Of a stretch of DNA of 64,000 nt, positions 10,301 through 20,476 are shown in pieces. The stretch's first letter is position 1, and each line of letters begins with the position of its first letter. The stretch is taken from positions 682,001-746,000 of the forward strand of contig JAXQJY010000032.1 of assembly GCA_037042185.1 (NCBI GenBank), in the 5' to 3' direction. This stretch comes from Sordariomycetes sp. S80-01Y. Its lineage: Eukaryota; Ascomycota; Sordariomycetes. Under the pieces are notes generated by a model. That model saw nothing but the letters and a program-made list of their open reading frames with translations, ran no database searches and had not been told where the DNA came from. Position numbers and translations under genes: made by a program.

Positions 10301-10307
10301 TATAAAA
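10301..10307 (+). promoter_or_regulatory. TATA box of the 10,393 gene
   Basis: TATAAAA lies 86 bp upstream of the ATG at 10393, a spacing usual for TATA-dependent fungal genes. It supports this ORF as a transcribed gene. Confidence 0.55.
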
Positions 10308-10392
10308 CCACGATGGGTGCCTTCCAAGATGATAGCAGAATGACAACTCAGTTCAAATTGGGCGTCCTTCCCTGACTATCCTACTCCCCATC

Positions 10393-10860
10393 ATGTCTAC
10401 CAATCAGTATCGTAACGCCCCTGGTCCCAGTGACAACCCAGTTGGCTATACGTACCCGAACCCGCACCCTTCACACGCCATGGCTACCTGGCTTGACGAG
10501 CCTCGCAAGGACGCACCTTACGACAACATTGCTAGCGTGTCTGTCTCTCAATCGTCGCGTTATGTCCTCGCCGGTCACTACAGCACGAGCAACGCTGGCG
10601 CCACTCATGGCGCGGACGCTCCGCCGGGTCCACGGGCAGCTTCTTGGGTCAACCAGTACGTCTTTCTGAGCCATGTAGCTCCTTCTCGACCTCAACTGAC
10701 AGACGCAGAGGACACAGGCAGTAGTCAGAACTTGCAGCCCAGGCCATTCCATGACCAAGCTGCGTCTCTATTCCGCTGTTGGGCCAAACATTTGACGTTC
10801 CAAAAGGGACGTGGAGATATGGTCAAGGCCGGGAGCAAACTTGGGATCAAATGTTGTTGA
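10393..10860 (+). CDS. Small hypothetical protein, exon structure uncertain
   Basis: The ATG follows a TATA box and a Pro/Ser-rich, hydrophilic N-terminus (NPVGYTYPNPHPSHAMATWL). Read as one exon it gives 155 residues. A good GT-AG intron with a CTGAC branch site lies at 10656-10702; using it gives about 94 residues, ending in QRRGHRQ with a stop near 10723. The single-exon tail beyond residue 88 is compositionally different, which favours the spliced form. There is no signal peptide, membrane segment or recognised domain. Function unknown. Confidence 0.45.
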   Translation: MSTNQYRNAPGPSDNPVGYTYPNPHPSHAMATWLDEPRKDAPYDNIASVSVSQSSRYVLAGHYSTSNAGATHGADAPPGPRAASWVNQYVFLSHVAPSRPQLTDAEDTGSSQNLQPRPFHDQAASLFRCWAKHLTFQKGRGDMVKAGSKLGIKCC

Positions 10861-11156
10861 TCGGAAGAAAGGCCTTTCACTGCCCTAGATTCCGTCCTGT
10901 CGAGTGTTATTAAACGATTCGTAATGTGCTTGAAGCAACGATAATGAGAAACGGATTCAAATTTCAGGAAATAATGGTACCAAAATTTATGTTCATGCAA
11001 GCGGTGCTTGTCAGATACAATCTAGCGTGAGGTATGCTCATCATAAAGTGACAGTAGGAAACAAATGTCTTGACTCACATTCAAAAAGTACTGATCAAGC
11101 TCATTTCATACTTTCATCGAACATCTGTCGTGGCGCGAATTCGCAGCACTGTGCGC

Positions 11157-11831
11157 TCAAGGTCGATCCATTCCTGAAAGCCCTGAGCCGATCGCCTCTC
11201 TGACAGAGTCGACGACCGCCTTGATCATACCTTGGTGCTTCGCCTTGCCATCAAGGCCCCGTGAAGGCTCAGTGTCCATTGTGGGCAGCACATTGTCTCC
11301 CGCAGACAGGCTGACGAATAAGGAGAAGGGCACCAGCCAGACGCACAGACCGAAGTAGGAGGCAATCATGGTGAAGCTCGGGACGTCGACGTCGTCGTAG
11401 TAGGAGGAGCGTTGGTAGGCGCGGGTTTGGTGGTTGGAGAAGTGCTTGAACCAAACGTAGTGATCAACGAGGACGAGGCCTAACCCACGTCAGCGACCGA
11501 GTCATAACACAAGGAAAGGAGTCTTACAGCATGATAGCAAGAATAGAGGGTCCGACAATTTCACAAACGGAAACTTCCTCATGTTCCCCAAGTAAACCAC
11601 GTGGCAGAGGACGCCCAGCAGCGTAGCGCCGAACGGTAGCCCATCCACCAGCCACAGCAGCAGCTGCAACCCCATAATGATGTATATCAGCCTCGTGAGG
11701 AGCTTCTTCGCGATGACGGTGTTCTCCTCGACGAGCTCGGAGAGGTAGTACAGTCCCGAGGCGATGGCCATCGTCAGGAAGCAGAAGCCAATGACGGCGC
11801 CAATGTAGCCGATGAGCGGAAGAATCCACAT
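11157..11831 (-). CDS. SVP26: SVP26/TEX261 family ER-Golgi membrane protein
   Basis: Exons 11831-11528 and 11479-11157, with a 48-bp intron, encode 208 residues (yeast Svp26 is 228). The N-terminal half carries the family hallmarks: two to three hydrophobic segments, then ASGLYYLSELVEE, LLTRLIY and LLWLVDGLPFG, and later RKFPFVKLSDP. A further membrane segment follows (SYFGLCVWLVPFSLF). In yeast, Svp26 is an adaptor that loads type II Golgi mannosyltransferases into COPII vesicles. The soluble C-terminal tail is hydrophilic and variable. The gene is divergent from BUD23, with a 581-bp spacer. Confidence 0.9.
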
Positions 11832-12412
11832 CTTGACAAAAGTTGGAATAATATCGGGAGGTTCGATAGTTCAGCGGCGTTATTGAAGGAGTGGCATGAC
11901 CGTCGGGCGGTTGTTGATGGCGGAGGGAAAAGGGGCGACAGGGACGACGCCGGAAAAGCTTGTGAAGATGCAGCGCAGACGCGTTCGGACACGTCGAGCT
12001 CAGGGGAAGGGGGATGGAGCTCCTGCCTCGGAACGGAACAAGCGCGGCTCCGCACCGTCGCTGTGCGCCGCAAACAGCATATCGGCAGTCATTTTGGGAC
12101 TCGATTTGAAGAGCTGGGAGGCCAGAAGCTCTGAAATCGTCGAGGATGAGTTTGGACAGACTTTCGAGGTCGACAACCCAGAGGTCGGTGAACTTTTCGC
12201 TTTTGTGGGCTTCGGAGCTTGGCTTGGCAGGGTCTCTTATCGATAACACGAAAAAGTCCAAATCCATCCCACCGAGTCAAGCTAGCGACCGTTTTGATAA
12301 CACCGACCTGACGATAACTCGGCGCCAACGGATCGCAATACCCCATCCCCCTTGGTTGGAAGCTGAGCAGTCATTCACACACAAGTAGCGGTTTACAAAG
12401 CAATCCGCGACC
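11832..12412. promoter_or_regulatory. Shared upstream region of SVP26 and BUD23
   Basis: 581 bp between divergent start codons. I see no gene; the minus-strand ORF crossing it is in the wrong frame for SVP26. No clear TATA box is visible on either side, as expected for housekeeping promoters. Confidence 0.5.
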
Positions 12413-13299
12413 ATGTCTCGCCCTGAAGATACCCTGTGAGACCCCCCCGCAACCCCTCCGCGCACCTGGTCCTAACACTCTTCAGCGCTGCGGACGTCTA
12501 CTATGACGACTCCGAAGCCGCCAAGTATACGAAGAACTCTCGAATTCAAAACATTCAAGCATCCATGACCCATCGCGCCCTCGAACTCCTCGACCTGCAA
12601 CACCCGTCCTTCATTCTTGATGTCGGTTGCGGCTCTGGCCTCTCCGGCGAGATCCTGTCGAACCTTACCCCCGAAGAGAACGGCCCGCACGTCTGGGTCG
12701 GAATGGACGTATCCCCTTCAATGCTGGACATCGCCCTCCAAAGGGACGTAGAGGGTGATCTGATGCTAGCGGATATTGGCCAAGGGGTGCCATTTCGGGC
12801 AGGCACGTTTGACGCTGCCATCAGTATCAGTGCGATCCAGTGGCTATGCAGTGCCGTGGACTCCGAGACGGAGCCGAAGGCGAGGCTGGCAAAGTTCTTC
12901 AATGGGTTATACGCGAGTTTGAAGCGCGGTGGGAGGGCTGTATGCCAATTCTACCCCAAGAACGACCAGCAGAAGAAGATGATCACCGAAGCCGCGGTCA
13001 AGGCAGGCTTCGGCGCCGGTATCCTCGAAGACGACCCGGAGACGAAGAACCACAAGCTTTATCTCGTCCTAACGGTGGGCGGAAGCGCTCAGCAGGGCGA
13101 CATCACCGGTGTCGTGGAGGGGATGGACGGAGTCGACGTGCAGGACGCGCGGCGGAAGATCAAGGCCAATGGGCGAGGCGACATGGAGAAGGGCAGCAAG
13201 GCTTGGATCGTCAAGAAGAAGGAGCAGATGGAGAGGAAGGGCAAGGTTGTCAAGAATACGTCCAAGTACACTGGGCGGAAGCGGAGAATCGCGTTCTGA
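12413..13299 (+). CDS. BUD23: 18S rRNA (guanine-N7)-methyltransferase Bud23
   Basis: A 23-nt first exon (12413-12435, MSRPEDTL) and exon 12486-13299 across a 50-bp intron give 278 residues, close to yeast Bud23 (275). The MSRPE start is shared with the yeast protein. The SAM-binding motif LDVGCGSGLSG lies near residue 58, followed by the acidic DVSPSML loop and the DAAISISAIQWL region typical of the family. The basic C-terminus ends with the SKYTGRKRR signature. The enzyme methylates a G in the 3' domain of 18S rRNA and supports nuclear export of pre-40S particles with Trm112. The very short first exon would be missed by simple ORF calling. Confidence 0.93.
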
Positions 13300-13580
13300 A
13301 GGCACGGTGGGAAAATATGGATTTTGCATGGCGTTGCGGGGCTGTTTCACGAGGTAGACTTAAAGAGCTTGATACCCTTATATGATGACTCTCGGAGTCT
13401 TGATGATCACGACTGTGCTGGAGACTTGACATACCTCTCCATTCATCAACAAACAACGAGACAACCCGGGAAGCGGAGTTCAGCCTCTGTTCTCCCAAGT
13501 CTCTGGTACAAGATGTCTTGTATCCATCCAATATCTATCTTTTCTTCAATTTTACTTCTTTGGTATCCTGCGAGCTACTC

Positions 13581-15500
13581 CTACTCGTTCGCCTCAGGCT
13601 TCATGGTGGGGAACGCCAACACCTCGCGAATGCTCCAGTTGTCGGTCAAGAACATAATCATGCGGTCGATGCCCATACCAAAACCACCGGTAGGAGGCAA
13701 ACCGTGCTCAAGAGCGCGACAGAAGGTCTCGTCGATAAGCTGGGCTTCGTCATCACCCTGGGCCTTCTGGTTGGCTTGCTCCTCGAAGCGCAAGCGTTGC
13801 TCGGCAGCGACGTTCAACTCGGTGTAGGCGTTAACGATCTCCTTCTTGGAGACGAAGCACTCAAAGCGCTCGCAGATACCAGGAGTGGTGCGCGAGGACT
13901 TGGCCAGAGGGGACATCATCTGGGGGTGGCCGAAGATGAAGGTGGGGTTGATCTACGCAATTGTTAGTTGCAGGAAAGGGGTGAGTTGGGGTACGGGTCA
14001 CTCACGCATTGCTCCTCAAGGAAGTCACCGACGAGGGCATCGAGCATACGGGCGTTTGTCAGGGGCGGGTTGCACTCGACGCCAGTCTTCTTCAGCACGC
14101 CCTTGAGGAACTCGCCAGTCTCAGCAGTGTGGAGCTGCTCAGAGTCAGGGAACTTCTCGCCGGTCAACTTCTCCAGCTCGGGAATCATGTCAATCTTCTT
14201 CCACGGAGCCTCCCAGTTGATCTCGATCTCTTCGCCCTTGGAGGTGTGGTACTTGGTCTTGTAGCTGCCGTGAATGTGGTGGACGAGGCCGGAGACGAGC
14301 TCCTCGGTCATACCCATCAGGTCATACATGTCAGCGTACGCCATGTAAAACTCCAAGGTGGTGAATTCGGGGTTGTGGGTGAGATCCATGGACTCGTTGC
14401 GGAACTGCCGGCCGATTTCGTACACACGGTTGAGACCACCAACTGTCAACATCTTCAGGTACAGCTCCGGGGCGACACGCAGGAACATGTCCATGTTGAG
14501 ATCGTTGTGGTGGGTAACGAAAGGCTTAGCAGTGGCACCGCCAGCGATGGTGTTGAGCATGGGGGTCTGCACAGCAACGAAGTCACGGTCGTCGAACCAG
14601 CGGCGGATGTAGGTGTCGACCTTGGCGCGGGTGATGAGGACGTTGCGCGCGCGGTCGTTCATCATGAGATCCAGGTAGCGCTGACGGAAGCGCTGCTCGG
14701 GGTTCTTGAATCCATAGTGATCATCTGGGATCTGGTGCAGGCAAGGGGACAGGAGCACGACTTCAGTGGCAGCGATGGACAGCTCACCGGAGGAATCTCC
14801 CTCGCCCTGCTTCTTCTGGGGGTTGGTTCGCGTGGGGAAACCCTTGATACCAATAATATCACCGCGGCGGAGGTCGGCGTGCTGCTCCTCGAAGCTAGGA
14901 GCGTTGGGGTCAACGTAGTCGGCTTGGGCCAGTACTTGCAGCCTGGCACCCTCAGAGCGGATGTCGTAGAAGTACAGCTTGGTACCGGCGGAGCGACGAA
15001 CGTAGATACGGCCAGCCAGCGAGATGGCCTTGTCCTTGGCGGACTCGCCGTTCTTGAGGTGGGAGAATTCACCCTCGAACTTGCGGATGTCGTAGTCGAC
15101 GTGGAACTACGTGGATCAGCCTTCCCCTCTCTGAGCACTAAGCTAAAGATGACCAACCTTGTGAGGATACGCCTTGCCCTTGGCATGGAGCTCATTGACT
15201 CTTCGTGATCGAATCTCGAAGTACTATGTCTGTCAGCCCTATCTTGCGTCGTGCTGCGGCTTCGCGTCGCACCTGGTTGGGAGTCAACTCCTTCTCCGCG
15301 GCCTCGGCGCTCTTCGCGCTCTTCTGGACAGGTCCCTTGGCGGCCGCCTTCTTGGCCTTCTCCTCATCCTTCTGGCGAGCCTTCTGACGCTTCTTGAGCT
15401 CAGTCTTGGAGATCATCTCGCCGGTAACCTCATCCAAGTGCAGCTTGGACACGGCCTCGGCGGCCTGGTCGCCCGCGTTGGGCTGTTGAGCGTCGGCCAT
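13581..15500 (-). CDS. KRS1: Cytosolic lysyl-tRNA synthetase
   Basis: Four exons (15500-15273, 15223-15158, 15106-14006, 13952-13581) with introns of 49, 51 and 53 bp encode 588 residues; yeast Krs1 has 591. The Lys/Ala-rich N-terminal extension is the eukaryotic tRNA-binding tail. The OB-fold anticodon domain follows ([10 protein letters not shown], then [13 protein letters not shown]). Class II motifs are clear: motif 1 around [18 protein letters not shown], motif 2 [15 protein letters not shown] and motif 3 [14 protein letters not shown]. The enzyme charges tRNA-Lys; no mitochondrial presequence is visible. The second exon is only 66 nt, and the junction NQ/YFEIR restores the conserved sequence. 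It is divergent from the AIM41-like gene. Confidence 0.96.
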
Positions 15501-15994
15501 GTTGTCAATGGATTGTTCGAATCTAGGTCTTGATATCGTCGTATCGTCGTTTCGAGTCTGGAGGCCGGAGAGTGTCCTTCGCCTTTAAGTTGCTCTGAGG
15601 GTTCGAGTCACAGCACCGTACAAAGGCCGAGAAAAAAAACAGTCACTCGATGCCCTCCCTGCCAGTGCGCATTAGAGTCACCATCAGATTTCGTTCGCGG
15701 GGCAAAATCGCAACCAGTGCCCCGCCATCAAAAAGGTACGTACCGCGGGGTCTTTCGCAGCTGAGTCAGCGGATTTCGACGTCTTGGCGTCGGCAGGGAT
15801 GTTGAATGTGGTTTCGAATTCGCGAGAGCTTCGATTGTGCATTCGGCCAGGGGCTGTTTTCCTACCATTCACTTCATCTTTAAATTCTTCAAGACCCGAC
15901 TTTGGCCTGTCGGATTGTATAATAGCTTTTTTATTCATTAAGAGGGTAGGCAGAAAGACGAAACTCTTGAGAAACAACACAAGCTGTCCTCAGA
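15501..15994. promoter_or_regulatory. Shared upstream region of KRS1 and the AIM41-like gene
   Basis: 494 bp between divergent start codons. It contains an A-run near 15632 and AT-rich sequence near 15880-15945, but no motif I can name and no gene. Confidence 0.5.
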
Positions 15995-16606
15995 ATGGCT
16001 TCACGAAGCTCTTTTCGGCTGTTGCGAACAGCTCCGATGCGATCGTTCCGACTACAGCCAATCCAGTTCACACGGTCATTCGCTACTCCTGCCCAAGGCG
16101 AACCTCGTGAGCCACCGCCGCCGCCTCCGTACCTCTCAACGTTGAAGAGCGACCTAAAGACCGCCATGAAAGCCAAGGATGCTCCGCGTCTAGCCGTCCT
16201 CCGCGCCGTCATCTCACACCACAATAACGTCGCCAAAACAAAGCAAGCCATGAAGTCGGACGTCGACCTTGTGCGCTACATCATTCGAATGAGGAACACG
16301 GCGGAGGAGTCCATGGCTGAGGCCGAGAAGGCTGGTCGGACGGACCTGATCGAGAAAGCAAAGCAGGAGGCTGACTTGCTGGAGGAGTATGAGGCGAAGA
16401 GCGGGGTGGAGGTCATAACCGAGCAGCAGATGCACGACATTGTTGCGGCGCAGATCGCCAAGTCGAAAGAGAGTGCGGATGGGAAGAAGTCGTTGCTGAA
16501 TGATGTCCTGAGTGAAGTGAAGAAGCAGGTGCAGGGGAAACTGTGCGACAACCGCTTGCTGGTACCGATCGCACAGCAACAGATCAAGGACTTGGACAAG
16601 GCCTAA
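15995..16606 (+). CDS. AIM41: AIM41-like mitochondrial GatB/YqeY domain protein
   Basis: A single-exon gene of 203 residues. The first about 33 residues are Arg/Ser/Phe-rich with no acidic residue (RSFRLQPIQFTRSFAT), a mitochondrial presequence. A Pro-rich linker follows. The YqeY-type helical domain then starts with LKSDLKTAMKAKDAPRLAVLRAVIS and continues through AEKAGRTDLIEKAKQEADLLEEY. In other eukaryotes the family is linked to mitochondrial translation or tRNA amidation by resemblance to the GatB tail, but a reaction is not established. The usual family C-terminus (Gly-rich, then VARIVKE-like) is replaced here by an unusual tail (CDNRLLVPIAQQQI), so the last 30 residues may be divergent or mis-spliced. 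Confidence 0.82.
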   Translation: MASRSSFRLLRTAPMRSFRLQPIQFTRSFATPAQGEPREPPPPPPYLSTLKSDLKTAMKAKDAPRLAVLRAVISHHNNVAKTKQAMKSDVDLVRYIIRMRNTAEESMAEAEKAGRTDLIEKAKQEADLLEEYEAKSGVEVITEQQMHDIVAAQIAKSKESADGKKSLLNDVLSEVKKQVQGKLCDNRLLVPIAQQQIKDLDKA

Positions 16607-16809
16607 CAGATTGCCGCAAGGATTCTAAGGCTGTAAGGATGTAGCGTGCTGCGCAGGGTTGAGAGTAACGTGGGACGATGGTGCTTGTCTCGACGGCTCA
16701 AGGCACGGCGCTGTATCACCACTGTTGTAAGATTGTGTAACGTATGTAAAATACTAAATTACTACCTAAAGACGAAAGTACCGGAAAGGCTCGATTCCCT
16801 GAAGGCTTC

Positions 16810-18175
16810 CTACTTGCTTTGGGGGTTCACCGAACCTAGCAGACTGCTCTTCGCTTCACCCAGTTCCAACACGTCGTTTATCTCACCCTCCAGACTCTGC
16901 AGCATTCGCTCGGCATTCCAAGTTGGGACCCAACCAATCTTTCGAGGGTTCTCGCCCACAACCTCTGGTCTACGCGAAGGCATCAGCGCTGAACACAACT
17001 CGGACGGGATTGGGTTGCGGGCAAACTTACCCGGAGTTGAAGATGCTGTGCGCAAATTTCGCCGGCACACATAGAGCCTCGGCAGCCTGAACATCGTTCT
17101 TCCATGGCTCGACATTCTCGTCGTCGACAAGATCTCTTGTGCATAGTGCCCGAGCCATCTCGTCGAGGATATCCCACCACGACACGCGATGCGACATGGG
17201 GAAGTAGTACCCGCTCTCTCCAGATGGGATGCTCTCCCCTCGAAGAATAGCTGCCACTAGGGTTGCATAAAAGGAGGTCAAATCGGAGATATGCACAAAG
17301 GGACATGCCCTGCTCTCGGGGAACTTGTGGACCTTGCGCGCGGTGATGCTTGCGCGGACCAGACCTGGTAGCTGAGGAGAGAGCTTATTCCACGGACCGC
17401 TTCCGCTTCCGTCTGCCCAGAATCAATGTTAGAATCCGAATTCATGCAACAGAATTGCACATGCAGACGATTGGGACATACGGATGTTTGGTGGCATGAC
17501 GTTGAAGAAAGTTACGTTGTGAGCCGCTGCCTTCTCGGCAACAAGCACATCAACCTGTCGCACGATATACGAGCCCGCCGACCTTCTCTCCATGTCCAAA
17601 ATTGGGTCGGTATCCTTGACCTCGCCGAAGGGCCAGCCAGTATTTTCGTCGAAGGCGGACAAGCCAGATGTCTAGACAAAGACAGGTCAGCGTTGAGGAT
17701 CGCGTTCATGGATTCGAGAGGATGAAACGTACATGAATGAAGTAGACCTTCTTCCCTGACTCTGCCTGTCGCTTCCCTAACGAGGTGATAATGTTCAAGG
17801 CGGTGGCTGAGTCAATCGATGTCGCCGTGTGAATGACCATGTCGACTGACCGAGAAATCAGCTCATATGTTTTAGATGCTTGTGCCGAAGGACTTACTCT
17901 GTTTTTCAATGACATAATTGCGAATAATCTCGCCATCACTTAGGTCGACTTGAAGAATACCCACGTCGAGATGCTTGAGGCTGTCCGCTTGCTCGTTCGA
18001 GCGAACAACAGCATGCAGTCTAGCTTTGCTTTCCAGATCACCTTTGTCATTGGCAAAATCAGCAACGATGGAGCCGCCACTGTAGTATGTGAGCAAGACG
18101 ATATAGTTGAAAGGGGTGAAACACCTGCATGTATCCGCCAGCGCCTGTGACGAGTATGTTCGCGGGGAAATGCAT
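16810..18175 (-). CDS. Extended-SDR NAD(P)-binding protein (epimerase/dehydratase fold)
   Basis: Six exons (18175-18129, 18079-17898, 17845-17733, 17671-17482, 17412-17031, 16969-16810) add up to 357 residues in frame. The N-terminus has the dinucleotide-binding motif VTGAGGYIGGS, which requires the first intron (18080-18128) to be a GC-AG intron. Later blocks include DMVIHTATS, FIHTSGLSAF, NVMPPN and FVHISDLTSFY, as in fungal NAD-dependent epimerase/dehydratase-like proteins related to NmrA and dihydroflavonol reductases. The expected catalytic YxxxK appears as YIVRQ, with Gln instead of Lys, so classical SDR catalysis is doubtful; related fungal atypical SDRs share a VRQ-like motif there. 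Substrate unknown. It is divergent from the RidA gene. Confidence 0.8.
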
Positions 18176-18945
18176 GGTGTCTTTGTGGAAATAGTACTGG
18201 TTGAGAAAAACACTCTGTCAATTATCCCAATTATCAATGCATGCCAATTTGGGAATCACAATGTTTCACTGGCTTCAATGGATGCCCCTTTTATACGTTG
18301 ACCCCATCCTGCCCTTCATCAACAACCTCGGTGCGCGTGTGGTTCATCCGTCCAGTGAGCTCGCAGCTTTCGTCTGCATATTTCCTATTTGGTCGAATCT
18401 GGTCAGTCGCCTAGGACCAGCCTTATCCACTGACCTCATTGCTGCCGGACTGTGGAACGGGGTTCGGGAATCCGTGCGGGGATAGCGGACATAGATGTAT
18501 GTTCAATGATACGTATTTTCCTGATACACTAAGATGTGTTATAAGCTCTGATGACCGTTAACTATTGGATTATGTAGAAGACCCCATTCTTCCCGTGTTG
18601 CGGTTAAATGACAGACTCTACATGTCATTGCTCGACGCTGCAGAAGCTAAGGTCTTTGTCACGAAGGATCCAAGCCAGTGACTCAATAAATCGTCTGGAC
18701 ATGAAAATAGTACAATTGAGATGCAAGCGACATTTTGAGGAGGCTAGTAAGAGTATCGTCTTCCCCGCGTTCGCCCCATTGCGTTACGGTCACTGCAGCC
18801 GATATTCGGTACGAGCTGCATCGGCATCATGCAGCTGACTCACTCCCACCGTTCACTGTTGCAGTTTACAACAACCTCTCACAATCCCCAGATTGGCAAC
18901 TTCCGAAGCATTGCGATTCCTTGAATTACAGAATCCTTCACAAAC
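18176..18945. other. Intergenic region between the SDR and RidA genes
   Basis: 770 bp between divergent starts. I see no gene, repeat or clear core promoter element. Confidence 0.5.
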
Positions 18946-19419
18946 ATGTCGCGCGTGAACATCAGCTCCGGCTCGGCCTTCGAGTCCCAAATCGGATACT
19001 CCCGCGCCGTTGTTGTAGATGACTGGGTGCTCGTTTCCGGCACAACAGGGTGAGTCCGTGCCTGCCCATATCCTTTCGCCTTTTTCTCTCTACTGTTTCT
19101 TTTCCCTAACGATGTTCGTGTGATCAGCTACGATTATTCTACAGGCCAAATCTCCCCCAATGTCGAAGAGCAAGCCGAGCAGACACTCCTCAACATCGCA
19201 AAGGCCCTAGCCGATGCCGGCTCCGGCATTCAGGACGTTGTTCGCGTACAGTACATCTTGCCGGATAAGAAAGAGTTCCCGAAGTGCTGGGGCGTGTTGA
19301 AGAAGTGGTTTGGAGAAGTCGGCCCAGCGGCCATGATGATCGAAGCCGAGCTGATGAAGGAGGAGATGAAGATTGAGATTGAGGTCACTGCCAAGAAAGG
19401 CTGCGGGATGAAACAGTGA
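18946..19419 (+). CDS. RidA/YjgF/UK114 family protein
   Basis: Exons 18946-19049 and 19128-19419, with a 78-bp intron, give 131 residues, the usual length for this trimeric fold. Family blocks are visible: the N-terminal substrate loop region (VVVDDWVLVSGTTGYD), the helix QTLLNIAKALADAGS, VVRVQYIL and the C-terminal MKIEIEVTA strand. True RidA proteins hydrolyse reactive enamine/imine intermediates of PLP enzymes through an Arg in the PARS motif before the last strand. Here the ungapped equivalent is PAAMMIEAE, with Ala103 at that position, so the deaminase activity is probably absent or altered. It converges with the YeeE-type gene, and their stop codons are only 36 bp apart. Confidence 0.88.
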
Positions 19420-19455
19420 AAGTCTATTGGGTATTCTATAAGAGAAGTTCGGCTG

Positions 19456-20476
19456 TTACAGGGCCATTGCCAGAGCGCCACCAACTGCGAATGCGCTGGC
19501 GATGGTAATGACACTGGAAATGCTCAGCAAAGAGATGCCGCTGATCCCATGACCACTCGTGCATCCGCCTGCAATCCTCGAGCCCACAACCAATGAGCAC
19601 CCACCCAGCACGGCCATAGCAGGGTTCACACCAGCGACGGGAGCCTCCACGAGCTCGGGCAGAGCCTTGGCCAGCCCGAAGGCGCCAGCCATCATGCCCG
19701 ACGCAAACATGATGTTCCCAGACCCCGGTGTCGCGCCGCCGCTGACGACGGCCCAGAAGTGCTTGCCGACCTCCTCGTAACTGCCCGACACGCCCATCAT
19801 GGAACGGCGCGTTAGCATGGAGAAGAGCTGCGCGGAGCCGATGAGAAGACCGCCGACGTAGCCGGGGATAAGGGGCTCGGAGGCAGCGGGGGTCAGGAGG
19901 GTGGTGCCAGCGACGAGGCCGATGCATAGGGTTTCGAAGATGGCTATCGTGGCGCCCTTGGACATGCCCAGTCCGTCGTTCATGGTCGCAACTTGGGTCT
20001 TGGAGCCAATGGCGTCGTTACGCTTCTTGATCGACGGACCGACGAAGCCGGTGTAGATGATGCCTCCAAGAATAGCTCCGGCGAGCGCATACAGTCCGGT
20101 CGTCACGCCGGCGCCGATCTGGACGAGCATCGTGCCAGGACAGGCCCCTGAAATAGCCATGCCTGCGCCCAGCAAGGCTCCACCGATGATGTTTCCATCA
20201 TATTTCGAGAACAGCCCCAAGGGGGAGTTGCTTCTGGGCTTGAGCGAGAGATAGCCCATGCGCTCGGCTATCGAATAGAAGACACTGCTCAACGTCAGCC
20301 AAAGGCCTTGACAAAGAGTCCTGGAAAACTTACGCGCTGCTTGCCGTAGCAGTGATGAAAGCCTGAATCATGTGCCAGTTCTCAAATCGCAGCTGCGCGG
20401 CCACCACGGAAGGGTGGTGAAAGCCCGAAGCCAGCATGGCCGCACCAAAGGCAGCTCCCGAGAGTATTGTAGCCAT
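19456..20476 (-). CDS. YeeE/YedE (TsuA-like) sulfur-compound transporter
   Basis: Exons 20476-20334 and 20284-19456, joined over a 49-bp intron, encode 323 residues, mostly hydrophobic with about nine or ten membrane segments. The two hallmark cysteine motifs of the YeeE/YedE family (DUF395) are both present: SGACPGT in the first half and GGCTSGHGISG near the C-terminus. They give the internal pseudo-repeat of this transporter fold. Bacterial YeeE/TsuA imports thiosulfate through these conserved cysteines, so import of thiosulfate or a related sulfur compound is the best guess here. The family is mainly prokaryotic; fungal members are thought to derive from transfer, and this one has acquired an intron. 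The exon 1 start (MATILSGAAFG) is the only ATG that preserves the frame. Confidence 0.88.

Larger units (their letters stand above)
9115..10392. other. Intergenic region with palindromic minisatellite
   Basis: Apart from the 16-bp repeat array at 9705-9816 and the TATA box at 10301, I see nothing coding. Short ORFs crossing the array are artefacts of its periodicity. Confidence 0.6.

Noticed and set aside
11524-12267. A 247-codon minus-strand ORF upstream of and overlapping SVP26
   Set aside because: It runs through SVP26 in the wrong frame; the correct SVP26 frame starts at 11831.
14009-15208. A 399-codon plus-strand ORF over the lysyl-tRNA synthetase gene
   Set aside because: It is the antisense shadow of strongly conserved KRS1 exon 3; the Val/Leu/Gly-rich content is what reverse-complemented fungal codons produce.
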